From contig NZ_JAERQD010000004.1 in the NCBI RefSeq assembly GCF_016735695.1, positions 1 to 64,000 of the forward strand: a stretch of 64,000 nt of DNA, read 5' to 3'. Every line of letters begins with the position of its first letter. Position 1 is the first letter of the stretch. Origin of the DNA: Microvirga zambiensis WSM3693 (GTDB lineage: Bacteria > Pseudomonadota > Alphaproteobacteria > Rhizobiales > Beijerinckiaceae). Positions 27,984 through 37,237 of this stretch are shown here, one piece after another. Both the position numbers and the translations under genes were made by a program. The notes under the pieces are model-generated. The model searched no databases. It was not told the DNA's origin and saw nothing but the letters and a program-made list of their open reading frames with translations.

Positions 27984-28113
27984 CCGTCACCTCTCCCCGG
28001 CGGGGAGAGGTCGAGCGCAGCGAGGGTGAGGGGGAGAGCGCTTTCCGGATAGACCTGTAACCCCTCACCCGCCGCGCTGACGCGCGTCGACCTCTCCCTC
28101 AAGGAGAGGTATG
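27984..28113. repeat. Two type D palindromic repeats
   Basis: CCTCTCCCCGGCGGGGAGAGG with GTCGAGCGCAGCGAGGGTGAG, followed by a second copy GTCGACCTCTCC...GGAGAGGT. The repeats sit between the response regulator and its kinase, inside what should be one operon. Confidence 0.8.
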
Positions 28114-28140
28114 GGCCGAAGCAGAGGAGTAACGGCAATT

Positions 28141-28839
28141 TCACTCCTCGTCCCCCTCGGCGCCCACGCGCACCATGTAGCCGGCGCCGCGGATGGTGTG
28201 GATGAGCGGCTTGTCGAAGCCCTTGTCGATCTTGGCGCGCAGCCGCGAAACATGGACGTCGATCACGTTGGTCTGAGGGTCGAAATGATAGTCCCACACA
28301 TGCTCCAGCAGCATGGTGCGGGTCACCACCTGGTTGGCGTTCTTCATGAGATATTCGAGCAGACGGAACTCGCGCGGCTGCAGCACGATCTCGTGGCCGG
28401 AGCGAGTGACCCGGTGCGACAGGCGGTCGAGTTCAAGATCGGCGATGCGGTAGAGCGTGGGCTCGGAATTCGGCGCGGCGGCGCGGCGGCGCGAGAGAAC
28501 CTCGACGCGGGCGAGAAGCTCGGAGAAGGCGTATGGCTTGGGGAGATAATCGTCACCGCCCGCGCGCAGGCCCTTCACCCGGTCGTCGACCTGGCCGAGG
28601 GCGGAGAGGATGAGCACGGGCGTCTCGACCTTCTGCTCGCGTAAGGAACGGATCAGAGAGAGGCCATCGAGCTTCGGCAGCATGCGGTCGACCACGAGCA
28701 CGTCGTAGTCGCCGGCCTCGGCCATGGCGTAGCCATCGAGGCCGTCGGCGGCGTGGTCCGCCACGTAGCCCGCTTCGCGAAACGCCTTGACGAGGTAGGA
28801 GGCTGCCTCCCGGTCGTCCTCGATGATGAGAATCCGCAT
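28141..28839 (-). CDS. OmpR/PhoB-family response regulator
   Basis: A 232-aa DNA-binding regulator. The receiver domain has the acidic pair D8/D9, phospho-acceptor D51 (VLVVDRMLP) and the KPYAFSELLARV lysine; the winged-helix C-terminal domain has LQPREFRLLEYLMKNANQVVTRTMLLEHVWDYHFD and VDVHVSRLRAKID. The ATG giving MRILIIEDD was chosen; a frame 33 codons upstream has no family similarity. It lies downstream of degP on the same strand and pairs with the HAMP kinase that follows. Confidence 0.94.
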   Translation of the reverse strand: MRILIIEDDREAASYLVKAFREAGYVADHAADGLDGYAMAEAGDYDVLVVDRMLPKLDGLSLIRSLREQKVETPVLILSALGQVDDRVKGLRAGGDDYLPKPYAFSELLARVEVLSRRRAAAPNSEPTLYRIADLELDRLSHRVTRSGHEIVLQPREFRLLEYLMKNANQVVTRTMLLEHVWDYHFDPQTNVIDVHVSRLRAKIDKGFDKPLIHTIRGAGYMVRVGAEGDEE

Positions 28840-28854
28840 GAGCCTGCACACATG

Positions 28855-28880
28855 AAAAAAGCCCGCCGGCGATCCGGCCC
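28855..28880 (-). terminator. Possible intrinsic terminator of degP
   Basis: On the minus strand GCCGG-ATCG-CCGGC is followed by GGGC and TTTTTT. The 5-bp stem is short and separated from the T-run by four bases. The T-run ends 15 bases before the response regulator start, so it could also modulate that gene. Confidence 0.5.
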
Positions 28881-28975
28881 TGGAGGGGAGAGGCCGAACC
28901 GCCGTGGGCAGAAGACACCAGGAGTTGGGGGCAATCAACAGGAAAGCCTGGCGTCTATGCAGTTATCGGAAGGGT

Positions 28976-30187
28976 TTATGCGCCCTTCGGCTGGCTCCCG
29001 ACCTCGAGGGTCACGGTCCGCTCCTTGCCCTCGCGCCACAGGGTGAGCGACACGGACTTGCCCGGAGCGATGTTGGCGACCTTGCGGGAAAGGTCCTTGG
29101 CCTCCTTGATCGGCTGGCCGTCGGCGGCGATGATCGTGTCGCCCGTCCGGACACCGGCCTTGGCGGCGGGGCTGTCCTTCATGGCTTCCGCGACGAGCAC
29201 GCCCTTCGGCTCCTTCAGGCCGATGGCCTCGGCGATCTCCTTGGTCACGGGCTGCATCTGCACGCCGATGTAACCGCGGGTCACCGTGCCCTTATCCTTC
29301 AGGGAAGCCACAACGCTCTCGACCGTGCTCGCCGGGATGGCAAACGCAATACCCACATTGCCGCCCGACGGCGAGAAGATCGCGGTGTTCACGCCCACGA
29401 CCTCACCGGAGAGGTTGAAGGTCGGGCCGCCCGAGTTGCCCTTGTTCACCGAAGCGTCGATCTGGATGTAGTCATCATACGGACCGCTGCCGATGTCGCG
29501 GTGCTGGGCCGAGACGATGCCGGCAGTGACCGTGCCGCCGAGACCGAAGGGATTGCCGATCGCCATCACCCAGTCGCCGATCCGGGCCTTCTGGCTGGCG
29601 AGGCGAACGTAGGGAAAGTCCTTGCCCTCGACCTTCAGCAGGGCGAGATCGGTCTTCGCGTCGGTGCCGATGACCTTCGCGTCGAGGGTCTTGCCGTCGT
29701 CCATGGTGATCTGCACCTCGGAGGCGTTGTCGACCACGTGGTTGTTGGTCACCACATAGCCGTCGTCCGAGACGAAGAAGCCGGAGCCGAGAGCCTGGCC
29801 GAACTGACGCGGACGCTCCTGGCGCGGGCCGCGGTCGCCGCGGCCGGGCATCTGGTCGCGGAACTGGCGGAAGAAGCGCTCCATCGGGTGGCCCGGGGGC
29901 AGATCGGGCATCGAGAACTGCTGGCCGTCCTCGTCATCGTCGCGGTCGGCGACGTTCTGCACCTTGACCTTCACGGCGACGACCGCAGGCTTCACCTGGT
30001 CGATCACGTCGGCGAAGGAGGGAACGTTCTGCACCGGCTGCGAGATGGAGCGCAGCTCGGCATGGGCGGGGCTGGGCGCAACCAGACCGCTCTCGACGGC
30101 GCCGCCCGCGATCAGGGCGGCCACGGCCGCGGCGCCGAGCCATTTGGCGGTGCGCTTGCGGGGGGAAGTGGAAACGTTGTCCGACAT
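28976..30187 (-). CDS. degP: DegP/HtrA-family periplasmic serine endoprotease, single PDZ
   Basis: A 403-aa protease/chaperone. A signal peptide or anchor spans about residues 14-43 (ends AHA-E). The trypsin-like domain has the catalytic triad H150 (VVTNNHVVDN), D180 (DAKTDLALLKV) and S252 (NKGNSGGP), with a Q/R/G-rich linker before it. One PDZ domain follows (about 300-395) and the protein stops there, whereas rhizobial DegP usually carries two. No second PDZ is seen in any frame downstream. I took the ATG at MSDNVST with AGGAGAG upstream; an in-frame ATG 18 codons earlier adds a basic stretch. It probably belongs to envelope-stress control with the adjacent two-component pair. Confidence 0.93.
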   Translation of the reverse strand: MSDNVSTSPRKRTAKWLGAAAVAALIAGGAVESGLVAPSPAHAELRSISQPVQNVPSFADVIDQVKPAVVAVKVKVQNVADRDDDEDGQQFSMPDLPPGHPMERFFRQFRDQMPGRGDRGPRQERPRQFGQALGSGFFVSDDGYVVTNNHVVDNASEVQITMDDGKTLDAKVIGTDAKTDLALLKVEGKDFPYVRLASQKARIGDWVMAIGNPFGLGGTVTAGIVSAQHRDIGSGPYDDYIQIDASVNKGNSGGPTFNLSGEVVGVNTAIFSPSGGNVGIAFAIPASTVESVVASLKDKGTVTRGYIGVQMQPVTKEIAEAIGLKEPKGVLVAEAMKDSPAAKAGVRTGDTIIAADGQPIKEAKDLSRKVANIAPGKSVSLTLWREGKERTVTLEVGSQPKGA

Positions 30188-30329
30188 GGTTTGTCTCTCT
30201 CTCCTGAAGAACCTTGGGAAGAACCGTCGCCGGTTCGTCATGAGAGCAAGATGGGACTTGGCGCCTTACGGTACCCTCACCCGAAGATGAATTGTTTGTA
30301 AGGTTTCAAGGCTGCCGGCTGCGCCTGCC

Positions 30330-30758
30330 TTATCTGCTCCGGCGCGAGGAGATCCGGGTCTTTTTGCCCTTGGCGGTTTTCGCCTTGACGACCTTCGGCG
30401 ACGCGGCCTTCGGCTTTCTCGTCGCAGCACCGGCAACGCGGCGCGGGTCCTTGACGGGAGAGAGAGCAGCCGTTGCGCGCGTTGCATCCGTCGCATCGTC
30501 GAGCACCCGCTTCGGCGGCGCTGGATGCGCGTTATGCGCCACGACGGAGCGTTCGAGACATTGGCTCACATAAGCCGCACGCCGTTCGACGATGCGCCGG
30601 TAGCCGTCGACCTCGACCTTTCGCTTCGGGACGATGCGTGATCGTGCCTCCGCACGGCAGGCCTCGCGCTTGGCGACGAGGTTTTCGCCCGTTTGCGCGG
30701 CGACAGGAAGCGTGAGGAGAAGCAGGCAGAATGCAGAGGCCGCAGCTTTCACGACCAT
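30330..30758 (-). CDS. Hypothetical exported protein with polybasic C-terminus
   Basis: A 142-aa protein with a clear signal peptide (VVKAAASAFCLLLLTLPVAAQ, cleavage after AQ region at about residue 21). The mature part has two cysteines (REACRAEAR and VSQCLERS) in a predicted helical region and ends with about 40 residues rich in Lys, Arg, Ala and Pro that resemble histone-H1-like tails. It lies between ccmH and degP on the same strand. No known family was recognised; the codon-level reading frame, signal peptide and GAAAGG ribosome-binding site support it as real. Confidence 0.65.
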   Translation of the reverse strand: MVVKAAASAFCLLLLTLPVAAQTGENLVAKREACRAEARSRIVPKRKVEVDGYRRIVERRAAYVSQCLERSVVAHNAHPAPPKRVLDDATDATRATAALSPVKDPRRVAGAATRKPKAASPKVVKAKTAKGKKTRISSRRSR

Positions 30759-30916
30759 GCCTTTCGGGGGGAAATTCAGGAGAGATGGAAGGCCGATATC
30801 AGTCGCGCTTAAGCTTGGCACCGCGACAAAATGGCATGTCCCCACAAAGACAATGTGACGGTTAATCGCGAGGAATCCGAGCCTATGAATGCAGTTTTTT
30901 CCTGCAGCCGTCGAAA

Positions 30917-31375
30917 TCAAACCTGATCGCGCTTGAGCAATTCCGCCAGCTTCTTCTCCTCGTCCGCATCGAGCACCGCGGTAGCGTTCTGCGGGCGGCG
31001 TCGCAGGGCGGCATAGGCGCCGATGCCGCCGAGGATCAGGACGAGAGCGGGCGTCAGCCAGAGCAGCAGCGTATGCGCGCCGAAGGTGGGCTTGAGCAGC
31101 ACGAACTCGCCGTAGCGCTGAACGAGGAAGGTATGAACCTGCTCATCCGTGTCGCCGGCGACAAGGCGCTCTCGCACCAGGATCCGCAGGTCCTTGGCGA
31201 GCTGCGCATCGGAATCGTCGATGGACTGGTTCTGGCATACGAGGCAGCGCAGGCCCGCCGAGATCTCGCGGGCGCGCTTCTCGAGCGTCTGGTCCTTCAG
31301 CACCTCGTCGGGCTGAACGGCGAAGGCGGAGCCACCGAGCACGAGCGCGGCGACGAGAGCGAGCACGAAGCGCAT
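30917..31375 (-). CDS. ccmH: Cytochrome c-type biogenesis protein CcmH (CycL)
   Basis: A 152-aa membrane-anchored thioredoxin-like helper that reduces apocytochrome c for haem attachment. It has a signal peptide, the redox motif LRCLVCQNQSIDDSDA (C44, C47), a helix ending FLVQRYGEFVLLKP, and a C-terminal transmembrane segment (LLLWLTPALVLILGGIGAY). It is the last gene of the ccmI-E-F-H operon, three bases after ccmF. Confidence 0.95.
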   Translation of the reverse strand: MRFVLALVAALVLGGSAFAVQPDEVLKDQTLEKRAREISAGLRCLVCQNQSIDDSDAQLAKDLRILVRERLVAGDTDEQVHTFLVQRYGEFVLLKPTFGAHTLLLWLTPALVLILGGIGAYAALRRRPQNATAVLDADEEKKLAELLKRDQV

Positions 31376-31378
31376 CGT

Positions 31379-33361
31379 CTACTCCGCCGGCACCGCTGAC
31401 GGCGGCACGGCCTTCGCGCGCGCCGGCGCAGCGATGCGCAGCCGCCGGTCGGTCAGGGAAAGCCCGCCGCCCGCCGCCATCACGAGGGAGCCGATCCAGA
31501 TCAGCAGAACGAGAGGCTTGTAGTAGAGCCGCATGCCGATCGAACCATCCGCCTGCACCTCGCCGATGCTGGCATAGACCTGGCCGAGGCCGACGGTCAT
31601 GATACCCGCCTCCGTCGTCGGCATGCCGCGGGTCACGTAGAGCCGCTTCATGGTCTCGATGGTGCCGAGTTCGCGGCCGGAGCCGAAGACCGTCAGGATC
31701 GCGACATCGTCCCGGTAATTGGCCTCGACGCGCGGGATGACCCGCTCGAGCCGAACCTCGTAGTCGCCGGCGCTCAAGCGTTCGCCGGGTCGCACGCTGC
31801 CGATGGTTTCCACGCCCCATGCGGTGGCGGCGATGCCGATGACCGTGAGACCGACGCCCGCATGCGCAATGGCGGCTCCCCAGGTCGAGCGCGGCAGCCC
31901 TCGCGCCTTGCGCCACGCGACGGAGAGAGGCGTGCCCCTGGACCACGAGCGCGTGACGATCTCGTTGAGGGATCCGAGAACGAGATAGATTCCGAGGCCG
32001 ATGCCGAGCGGCGCCGCCACCGGCCCGCCATGCTGGAACGCCAGCATCGCCAGACTCGCCAGGATCGCCACTCCGAACACGGCGTAGAGACGCTGCGCCG
32101 TACCGAGGAAGTTGCCGCGCTTCCAGGCGAGCGTCTGCCCGAGCGGCAGCAGCAGCAGGAGCGGAACGATCAGCGGCAGGAAGGTGAAGTTGAAGAACGG
32201 CGCGCCGACGGAGATCTTCTCGCCCGTCAGAACCTCGAGCGCCAGCGGATAGAGCGTGCCGATGAACACGGTGGCGCAGGCGGTGGCGAGGAAGAGATTG
32301 TTCAGAACGAGCGCGCCCTCGCGCGAGACCGGCGCGAACAGGCCGCCCTGCTTGAGCATCGGCGCGCGCCAGGCAAACAGCGTGAGCGAGCCGCCGATGA
32401 ACAGGATGAGGATGCCGAGGATGAAGGTGCCGCGCTCAGGGTCCACCGCGAAGGAATGCACCGAGGTGAGCACGCCCGAGCGCACGAGGAAAGTGCCCAG
32501 CAGCGAGAGCGAGAAAGTGAGAATGGCGAGAAGGATCGTCCAGACCTTCAGCGCATCGCGCTTCTCCATCACAACGGTCGAGTGCACGAGCGCGGTGCCG
32601 GCAAGCCACGGCATGAGCGAGGCGTTCTCGACCGGATCCCAGAACCACCAGCCGCCCCAGCCGAGTTCGTAATAGGCCCAGTAGGAGCCCATGGCGATTC
32701 CGAGGGTCAGGAAGGCCCAGGCGCCGAGCGTCCACGGGCGCACGATCCGCGCCCAGACCGCATCGATGCGCCCGTCGATCAGGGCCGCGCAGGCGAAGGC
32801 GAAGGAGATCGAGAAACCGACATAGCCGATATAGAGAAGCGGCGGATGGATCGCGAGGCCGGGATCCTGCAGCAGCGGATTGAGATCCTGCCCCTCCATC
32901 GGCGCCGGGAGGACGCGCGTGAAAGGATTGGACGTGGTGAGGATGAAAAGCAGGAAGGCGATGGTGATGGCGGCCTGTACGGCGAGCGTGTTCGCCTGCA
33001 GCCGCATCGGAACGCTGTCGCGGGCCAGCGCCACCACGCCGCCGAACAGGGCGAGGATCAGCACCCACAGCAGCATGGAACCCTCATGGTTCCCCCAGAC
33101 GCCGGAGATCTTGTAGATCAGCGGTTTCGCCGAATGCGAGTTCTGGACGACGTTGAGAACCGAGAAGTCGGAATTGAGATAGGCGAAAGTCAGCGCCACG
33201 AACGAGAAGGCGATGCAGGCGAGCACGGCGAGCGCGCCTGCCGGCGCAACGGCCATCAGCACCGGGTCGTTTGCGCGCGCCCCCCAGAGCGGCACGATGA
33301 ACTGGATCAGCGACAGGCCCAGTGCAAGCGCGAGTGCGAAATGTCCGGCCTCGACCAACAC
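31379..33361 (-). CDS. ccmF: Haem lyase CcmF (CycK)
   Basis: A 660-aa polytopic inner-membrane protein of the cytochrome c haem lyase complex. It has about 14-15 transmembrane helices and the tryptophan-rich WWD signature GWGGWWFWDPVENASLMPW, with conserved histidines in flanking loops. The start is GTG with AAGGGAGAG upstream. It follows ccmE by 29 bases and lies just ahead of ccmH. Confidence 0.96.
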   Translation of the reverse strand: MLVEAGHFALALALGLSLIQFIVPLWGARANDPVLMAVAPAGALAVLACIAFSFVALTFAYLNSDFSVLNVVQNSHSAKPLIYKISGVWGNHEGSMLLWVLILALFGGVVALARDSVPMRLQANTLAVQAAITIAFLLFILTTSNPFTRVLPAPMEGQDLNPLLQDPGLAIHPPLLYIGYVGFSISFAFACAALIDGRIDAVWARIVRPWTLGAWAFLTLGIAMGSYWAYYELGWGGWWFWDPVENASLMPWLAGTALVHSTVVMEKRDALKVWTILLAILTFSLSLLGTFLVRSGVLTSVHSFAVDPERGTFILGILILFIGGSLTLFAWRAPMLKQGGLFAPVSREGALVLNNLFLATACATVFIGTLYPLALEVLTGEKISVGAPFFNFTFLPLIVPLLLLLPLGQTLAWKRGNFLGTAQRLYAVFGVAILASLAMLAFQHGGPVAAPLGIGLGIYLVLGSLNEIVTRSWSRGTPLSVAWRKARGLPRSTWGAAIAHAGVGLTVIGIAATAWGVETIGSVRPGERLSAGDYEVRLERVIPRVEANYRDDVAILTVFGSGRELGTIETMKRLYVTRGMPTTEAGIMTVGLGQVYASIGEVQADGSIGMRLYYKPLVLLIWIGSLVMAAGGGLSLTDRRLRIAAPARAKAVPPSAVPAE

Positions 33362-33390
33362 GAGGGCTCTCCCTTGCTGCCTGCGTTTCT

Positions 33391-33849
33391 TTACTGCGTC
33401 TTGGGCGCGGCGTTGGCCTCGCCCATCCAGTGACCCTGCTTCTTCAACGTATCCGCCACCTCGCGGGGCATGTAGTTCTCGTCATGCTTGGCGAGGACGG
33501 AATCGGCGCGGAAGACGCGCGGGCTCTCGAGCACGCCCTCGGCCACGATCCCCTGCCCTTCGCGGAAGAGATCGGGCAGCAGGCCCTTGTAGCTCACCTG
33601 GATCGCGGCCTGCGCGTCCATGACCTCGAAGGTGATCTGCTGGTCGGAGCCGCGCTGCACGGAGCCTTCCTTTACAAGCCCGCCGAGGCGGATGCGGGTG
33701 CCTGGCTGCACGTTCTTGGCCTGGATGTCCGCCGGCGAGTTGAAGAACACGATCGTGTCGTTCATCGCGTAGAGCACGAGCCCAAGCGCGACCGCCAGGA
33801 CACATCCTGCGACACCGATCAGGCTCAGGCGGCGTTGCTTTCTCGTCAT
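33391..33849 (-). CDS. ccmE: Haem chaperone CcmE (CycJ)
   Basis: A 152-aa periplasmic haem carrier tethered by one N-terminal transmembrane helix (about 9-28). The OB-fold domain contains [11 protein letters not shown] and the covalent haem-binding motif [10 protein letters not shown], with H122 and Y126. Its ATG overlaps the ccmI stop in an ATGA tetramer, implying coupled translation. Confidence 0.96.
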   Translation of the reverse strand: MTRKQRRLSLIGVAGCVLAVALGLVLYAMNDTIVFFNSPADIQAKNVQPGTRIRLGGLVKEGSVQRGSDQQITFEVMDAQAAIQVSYKGLLPDLFREGQGIVAEGVLESPRVFRADSVLAKHDENYMPREVADTLKKQGHWMGEANAAPKTQ

Positions 33850-34937
33850 GGCTGCGCGTCGGTCAGTTTCAGTTCCTGCGCCATCGTGTCGATGGTTTTC
33901 AATCCCGCAGCATCCTGCGCCAGGGCCGCCCTGGCGCGATGGGCTGCGGCGACCGCTTTATCACGCTGGCCGAGAACCGCATAGGAGCGCATCAGTCGCG
34001 CCCATTCCTCGGCGCTGCCTCCCTGGGCTTCAAGGCGGCTTGCGAGACCGGCCACCATGCCGGCGATCGCCTCCGGCCCGATCCCGGACGTCGCACCCTG
34101 CCCGGCTTCCGCAGGCGGCGCACCGAGCGCGACGAGCTCCTGCTTCACTGCGTCGACCCAAGGGGCGTCGGCCGGAGATGCCGACAGGAGTTCCGTATAG
34201 GCAGCCTTTGCCTTCTCGACCTGCCCGTCCTGGGCGGCGGCGCGGGCGAGATAGAAGCGCGCCTTCGGGGAGCCTGGATCGAGCTTGACCGCCTGCTCGA
34301 AAGCCCCTTGGGCCTCTGCCGAGACAAGCCCGTCCTTGGTCATCACCAGCACTTCGCCGTAATTCGCGAAACGGTTCGCATCCGGTTCCTGATAGCGGAT
34401 CGCGGCCTCGAGGGCCTTCACGGCATCGTCGATCCGGCCCATGCGCAGATAAACCGGGGCGATGACTTCCCAGCCACGCCCGTCCTGCGGATTCTTCGCG
34501 AGATGTGTCTCGATCTGCGCCACGGCCGTCATGAGATCGATATTGTCCGCCTGCTGCGCGGGCGCAGCCGGGCTCGGCAATTGCGGAGAGCCGTAGATCT
34601 CGTAGGTGGCGAGCGCGAGAATGGGGATGATCGACAGGACAAGGGTCGAGGCGGCGCGCCGGCGGCGCAGGGCGGGTTCGCCGACGGCGGCAAATCCTTC
34701 GCCGCGCCCGCCCGTCGACCGCAGGAGGCGCCGGCCGGCCTCGGCCTTGGCGGCCTCAGCCTCGCTCGGCATCAGCACGCCGCGCTCGCGGTCGCGCTCG
34801 ATCTCGGCAACCTGCTCCCGATAGAACTGCGTATCCGGATCCGTCTGCGCCGCGACGGCGCGATGGCGCGACAGCGGCCAAAGCACCGCCATCACGGCTG
34901 CCGCCGTCATTGCCAGGAGGATGAACCAGATCACCAT
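33846..34937 (-). CDS. ccmI: Cytochrome c biogenesis protein CcmI (CycH), TPR protein
   Basis: A 363-aa apocytochrome chaperone. Two transmembrane helices (about 1-20 and 95-115) bracket a cytoplasmic loop with a leucine-zipper-like helix ([28 protein letters not shown] in part), and the periplasmic C-terminus has TPR repeats ([28 protein letters not shown] and neighbours). It is the first gene of the ccm operon; a repeat-filled gap of about 220 bases separates it from the FeuQ-like gene upstream on the strand. Confidence 0.94.
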   Translation of the reverse strand: MVIWFILLAMTAAAVMAVLWPLSRHRAVAAQTDPDTQFYREQVAEIERDRERGVLMPSEAEAAKAEAGRRLLRSTGGRGEGFAAVGEPALRRRRAASTLVLSIIPILALATYEIYGSPQLPSPAAPAQQADNIDLMTAVAQIETHLAKNPQDGRGWEVIAPVYLRMGRIDDAVKALEAAIRYQEPDANRFANYGEVLVMTKDGLVSAEAQGAFEQAVKLDPGSPKARFYLARAAAQDGQVEKAKAAYTELLSASPADAPWVDAVKQELVALGAPPAEAGQGATSGIGPEAIAGMVAGLASRLEAQGGSAEEWARLMRSYAVLGQRDKAVAAAHRARAALAQDAAGLKTIDTMAQELKLTDAQP

Positions 34938-35032
34938 AAAATCCTAAATATCGCGTCCCACCGTGAAGCACGACGGTGGCACGGTGTCACGCGTAAATGT
35001 CCTTAGAGGCCGGCTCATGATGCGCGCGCAAC

Positions 35033-35115
35033 CCTCCTCCCCCACAAGCCTCGGGCCTGCCCGAGCCTTGTCTTTGATCTACCGCAAGTCGGGAACACCC
35101 GACTTGCGCCGGAGA
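35033..35115. repeat. Palindromic repeat related to the 210-310 element
   Basis: TCCTCCCCCACAAGCCTCGGGCCTGCCCGAG... with CAAGTCGGGAACACCCGACTTG. The same hairpins occur near the left end of the window (210-300) in inverse orientation, and part of them near 26.45 kb. It separates ccmI from the upstream kinase gene. Confidence 0.75.
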
Positions 35116-35157
35116 GGGAAATGGCCTGTGCACATCTCAATGAATCATGAGCGGGAC

Positions 35158-36555
35158 TTAAGGCACGCCCCTGTCCCCGGGGAGTTCGAGGATGGCCCGC
35201 AGGCCGCCCATGGGGGAGGCGTCGAGCCGCAGGGAGCCGCGATAGAGCGCGGCGAGATCGCTGACGATGGAGAGCCCCAAGCCCGAACCGGGCTTCGTCT
35301 CGTCGAGGCGGCGGCCGCGCTTGAGCACTTCCTTTCGCGCCTCTTCCGGCAGGCCCGGGCCGTCATCGTCGATGAGCAGGCGGAAGCGCGAGCGCTCGTC
35401 CTCGCGGACGATCTCGACATCCACCACCACCTTGCCGGCCGCCCATTTGGCGGCGTTGTCGATGAGATTGCCGGCCATCTCCTCGAGGTCCTGCCTCTCG
35501 CCGCGGAAGCGCAGATCCGGCGGGATCGCGAGCTCGACCGCGAGATCCTTGTCGCGATAGATCTTGGCAAAGGTGCGGGCGAGCCCTGCAATGACGGGCT
35601 CCGCCTCGGTGAGCGTCCCGAGCGTTCCCGCAAGCGCCGCGACGCGCGCCCGGTCGAGATAGTAGTTCACCTGATCGCGCATGGTGGTCGCCTGCTCGCG
35701 GACCCGGTTGGCGACCTCCTCCGGCGCGTTCTCGGCCTCGTTCATGATGATGCTGAGCGGCGTCTTGAGGGCATGGGCGAGATTGCCCACCTGCGTGCGG
35801 GCGCGCTCCAGGATCTCGCGGTTGGTGTCGAGCAGAAGGTTCAGCTCGCTCGCGAGAGGCGAGATGTCGCGCGGATATTCGCCGGCGATCCGCTCCGCCT
35901 CGCCGCGGCGGATGGCGCCGAGCGCGCTGCGCAGGTTGGCGAGCGGACGCAGGCCGAAACGGATCTGCAACAGTGTCGTGAAGCCGAGCGCCATGCCAAG
36001 CAGCGCGAAGGTGACGGTGAGTGCGAAAATGAAATCTCTCACGGCCACGTCGATCTCGTCGGCGGGGCCGGCGACGCGGATGATGTAACGTCCGTCCTCG
36101 CCGAGATCGATGTCGCGCTCGATGATGCGCAGGGAGCGGTCGTCAGGCGCCTTGCCGTAGCCGCGGCGGATCTGGCCGAAGCGGTCGTCGCCGGAGGAGA
36201 GATTCGGCAGCTGCCCGCCAAACAGCGACTTCGAGGATCGGATCTCGCCGAGCGCCGCATTGGGCCGCGCCACCTGCCAGTACCATCCCGACAGCGGCAG
36301 CTCGAATCGCGGATCGCCGATGGGGCCGAGATCGCGGTCGGGGTCGCCCGGACCGACGAGATTGGACGCGAGCGTGTTGGCATAGACGAGGAGGCGCTGA
36401 TCGAAGGCGCGCTCCGTGTTGTCGCGGTAGAGCGTCGAGAGGATGAGCCCCGCGATCAGCAGGATCACGAAGCTCCAGAAGACGGAGGAGACAGCCAGTC
36501 GGACCGCGATGGGCCGGCTGGCGAAACGGCGCACGAACGAGGCGAGGCCGCTCAC
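35158..36555 (-). CDS. feuQ: Sensor histidine kinase, FeuQ/PhoQ-like
   Basis: A 465-aa kinase with transmembrane segments at about 23-43 and 175-200 around a ~130-residue periplasmic domain, a HAMP-like linker, HisKA with QVGNLAHALKTPLSIIMNEAE (H261), and HATPase motifs NLIDNAAKW, DDGPGLP and GSGLGLSI. Its GTG start overlaps the regulator stop (GTGA). LAHALKTPL and the partner sequence fit the PhoQ/FeuQ group; in Sinorhizobium FeuPQ controls cyclic glucan export and osmotic response. The name is by family resemblance and context, not proof. Confidence 0.8.
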   Translation of the reverse strand: MSGLASFVRRFASRPIAVRLAVSSVFWSFVILLIAGLILSTLYRDNTERAFDQRLLVYANTLASNLVGPGDPDRDLGPIGDPRFELPLSGWYWQVARPNAALGEIRSSKSLFGGQLPNLSSGDDRFGQIRRGYGKAPDDRSLRIIERDIDLGEDGRYIIRVAGPADEIDVAVRDFIFALTVTFALLGMALGFTTLLQIRFGLRPLANLRSALGAIRRGEAERIAGEYPRDISPLASELNLLLDTNREILERARTQVGNLAHALKTPLSIIMNEAENAPEEVANRVREQATTMRDQVNYYLDRARVAALAGTLGTLTEAEPVIAGLARTFAKIYRDKDLAVELAIPPDLRFRGERQDLEEMAGNLIDNAAKWAAGKVVVDVEIVREDERSRFRLLIDDDGPGLPEEARKEVLKRGRRLDETKPGSGLGLSIVSDLAALYRGSLRLDASPMGGLRAILELPGDRGVP

Positions 36556-37223
36556 GTCTTGGTCTGACCCGCGTCGAGGAGATACCCCAATCCCCGAACG
36601 GTCTGGATGATGTCGACGCCGAGCTTCTTGCGCAGGCGGCCGATGAACACCTCGATGGTGTTCGAATCCCGGTCGAAATCCTGGTCGTAGAGATGCTCGG
36701 TCAATTCACCCCGCGACACGATGCGGCCGGTATGGTGCATGAGGTACGACAGAAGCCGGTACTCGTGCGAGGTGAGCTTCACGGGATTGCCGTCCACCGA
36801 GACCCGGCCGGAGCGCGTGTCGAGCTTCACCGGGCCGCAGGCGATCTCGCTCGTGGCATGGCCCGTCGAGCGGCGCAGAAGGGCGCGCACGCGGGCGAGG
36901 AGCTCTTCCATGTGGAAAGGCTTCGTTACGTAATCGTCCGCACCCGCATCGAAGCCCTGGACCTTGTCGCTCCAGCGGTCGCGCGCAGTGAGGATGATGA
37001 CCGGCGTCTTGTGTCCCTCGCGGCGCCAGGCGGTCAGCACGGAGACGCCGTCCACCTTCGGCAGGCCCAGGTCGAGGATGATGGCGTCATAGGGCTCGGT
37101 TTCGCCGAGGAACTGCCCTTCCTCGCCGTCCATGGCCGTATCCACCGCGTAGCCGGCCTGTTCGAGGGCCGTCACGATCTGCTTATTGAGGGTTCTGTCA
37201 TCCTCGACGACGAGTAGGCGCAC
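36552..37223 (-). CDS. feuP: OmpR-family response regulator, FeuP/PhoP-like
   Basis: A 223-aa regulator with receiver residues D8/D9, phospho-acceptor D51 (AIILDLGLP) and K-PFHMEELLARV, followed by a winged helix with LTSHEYRLLSYLMHHTGRIVSRGELTEHLYDQDFDRDSNTIEVFIGRLRKK (quoted in part: SHEYRLLSYLMHHTG). RxELxEHLYDQDxxRDSNTIEVF is typical of the PhoP/FeuP group. Start is GTG. Translation is coupled to the kinase; the small exported protein gene lies 14 bases upstream. Confidence 0.82.
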   Translation of the reverse strand: MRLLVVEDDRTLNKQIVTALEQAGYAVDTAMDGEEGQFLGETEPYDAIILDLGLPKVDGVSVLTAWRREGHKTPVIILTARDRWSDKVQGFDAGADDYVTKPFHMEELLARVRALLRRSTGHATSEIACGPVKLDTRSGRVSVDGNPVKLTSHEYRLLSYLMHHTGRIVSRGELTEHLYDQDFDRDSNTIEVFIGRLRKKLGVDIIQTVRGLGYLLDAGQTKT

Positions 37224-37237
37224 GGTTCGAGCTTTCC

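Noticed and set aside
31862-33433. Plus-strand open frame of 523 codons, very rich in Arg, Glu and Gln
   Set aside because: It is antisense to ccmF and its composition is typical of a shadow frame over transmembrane helices.
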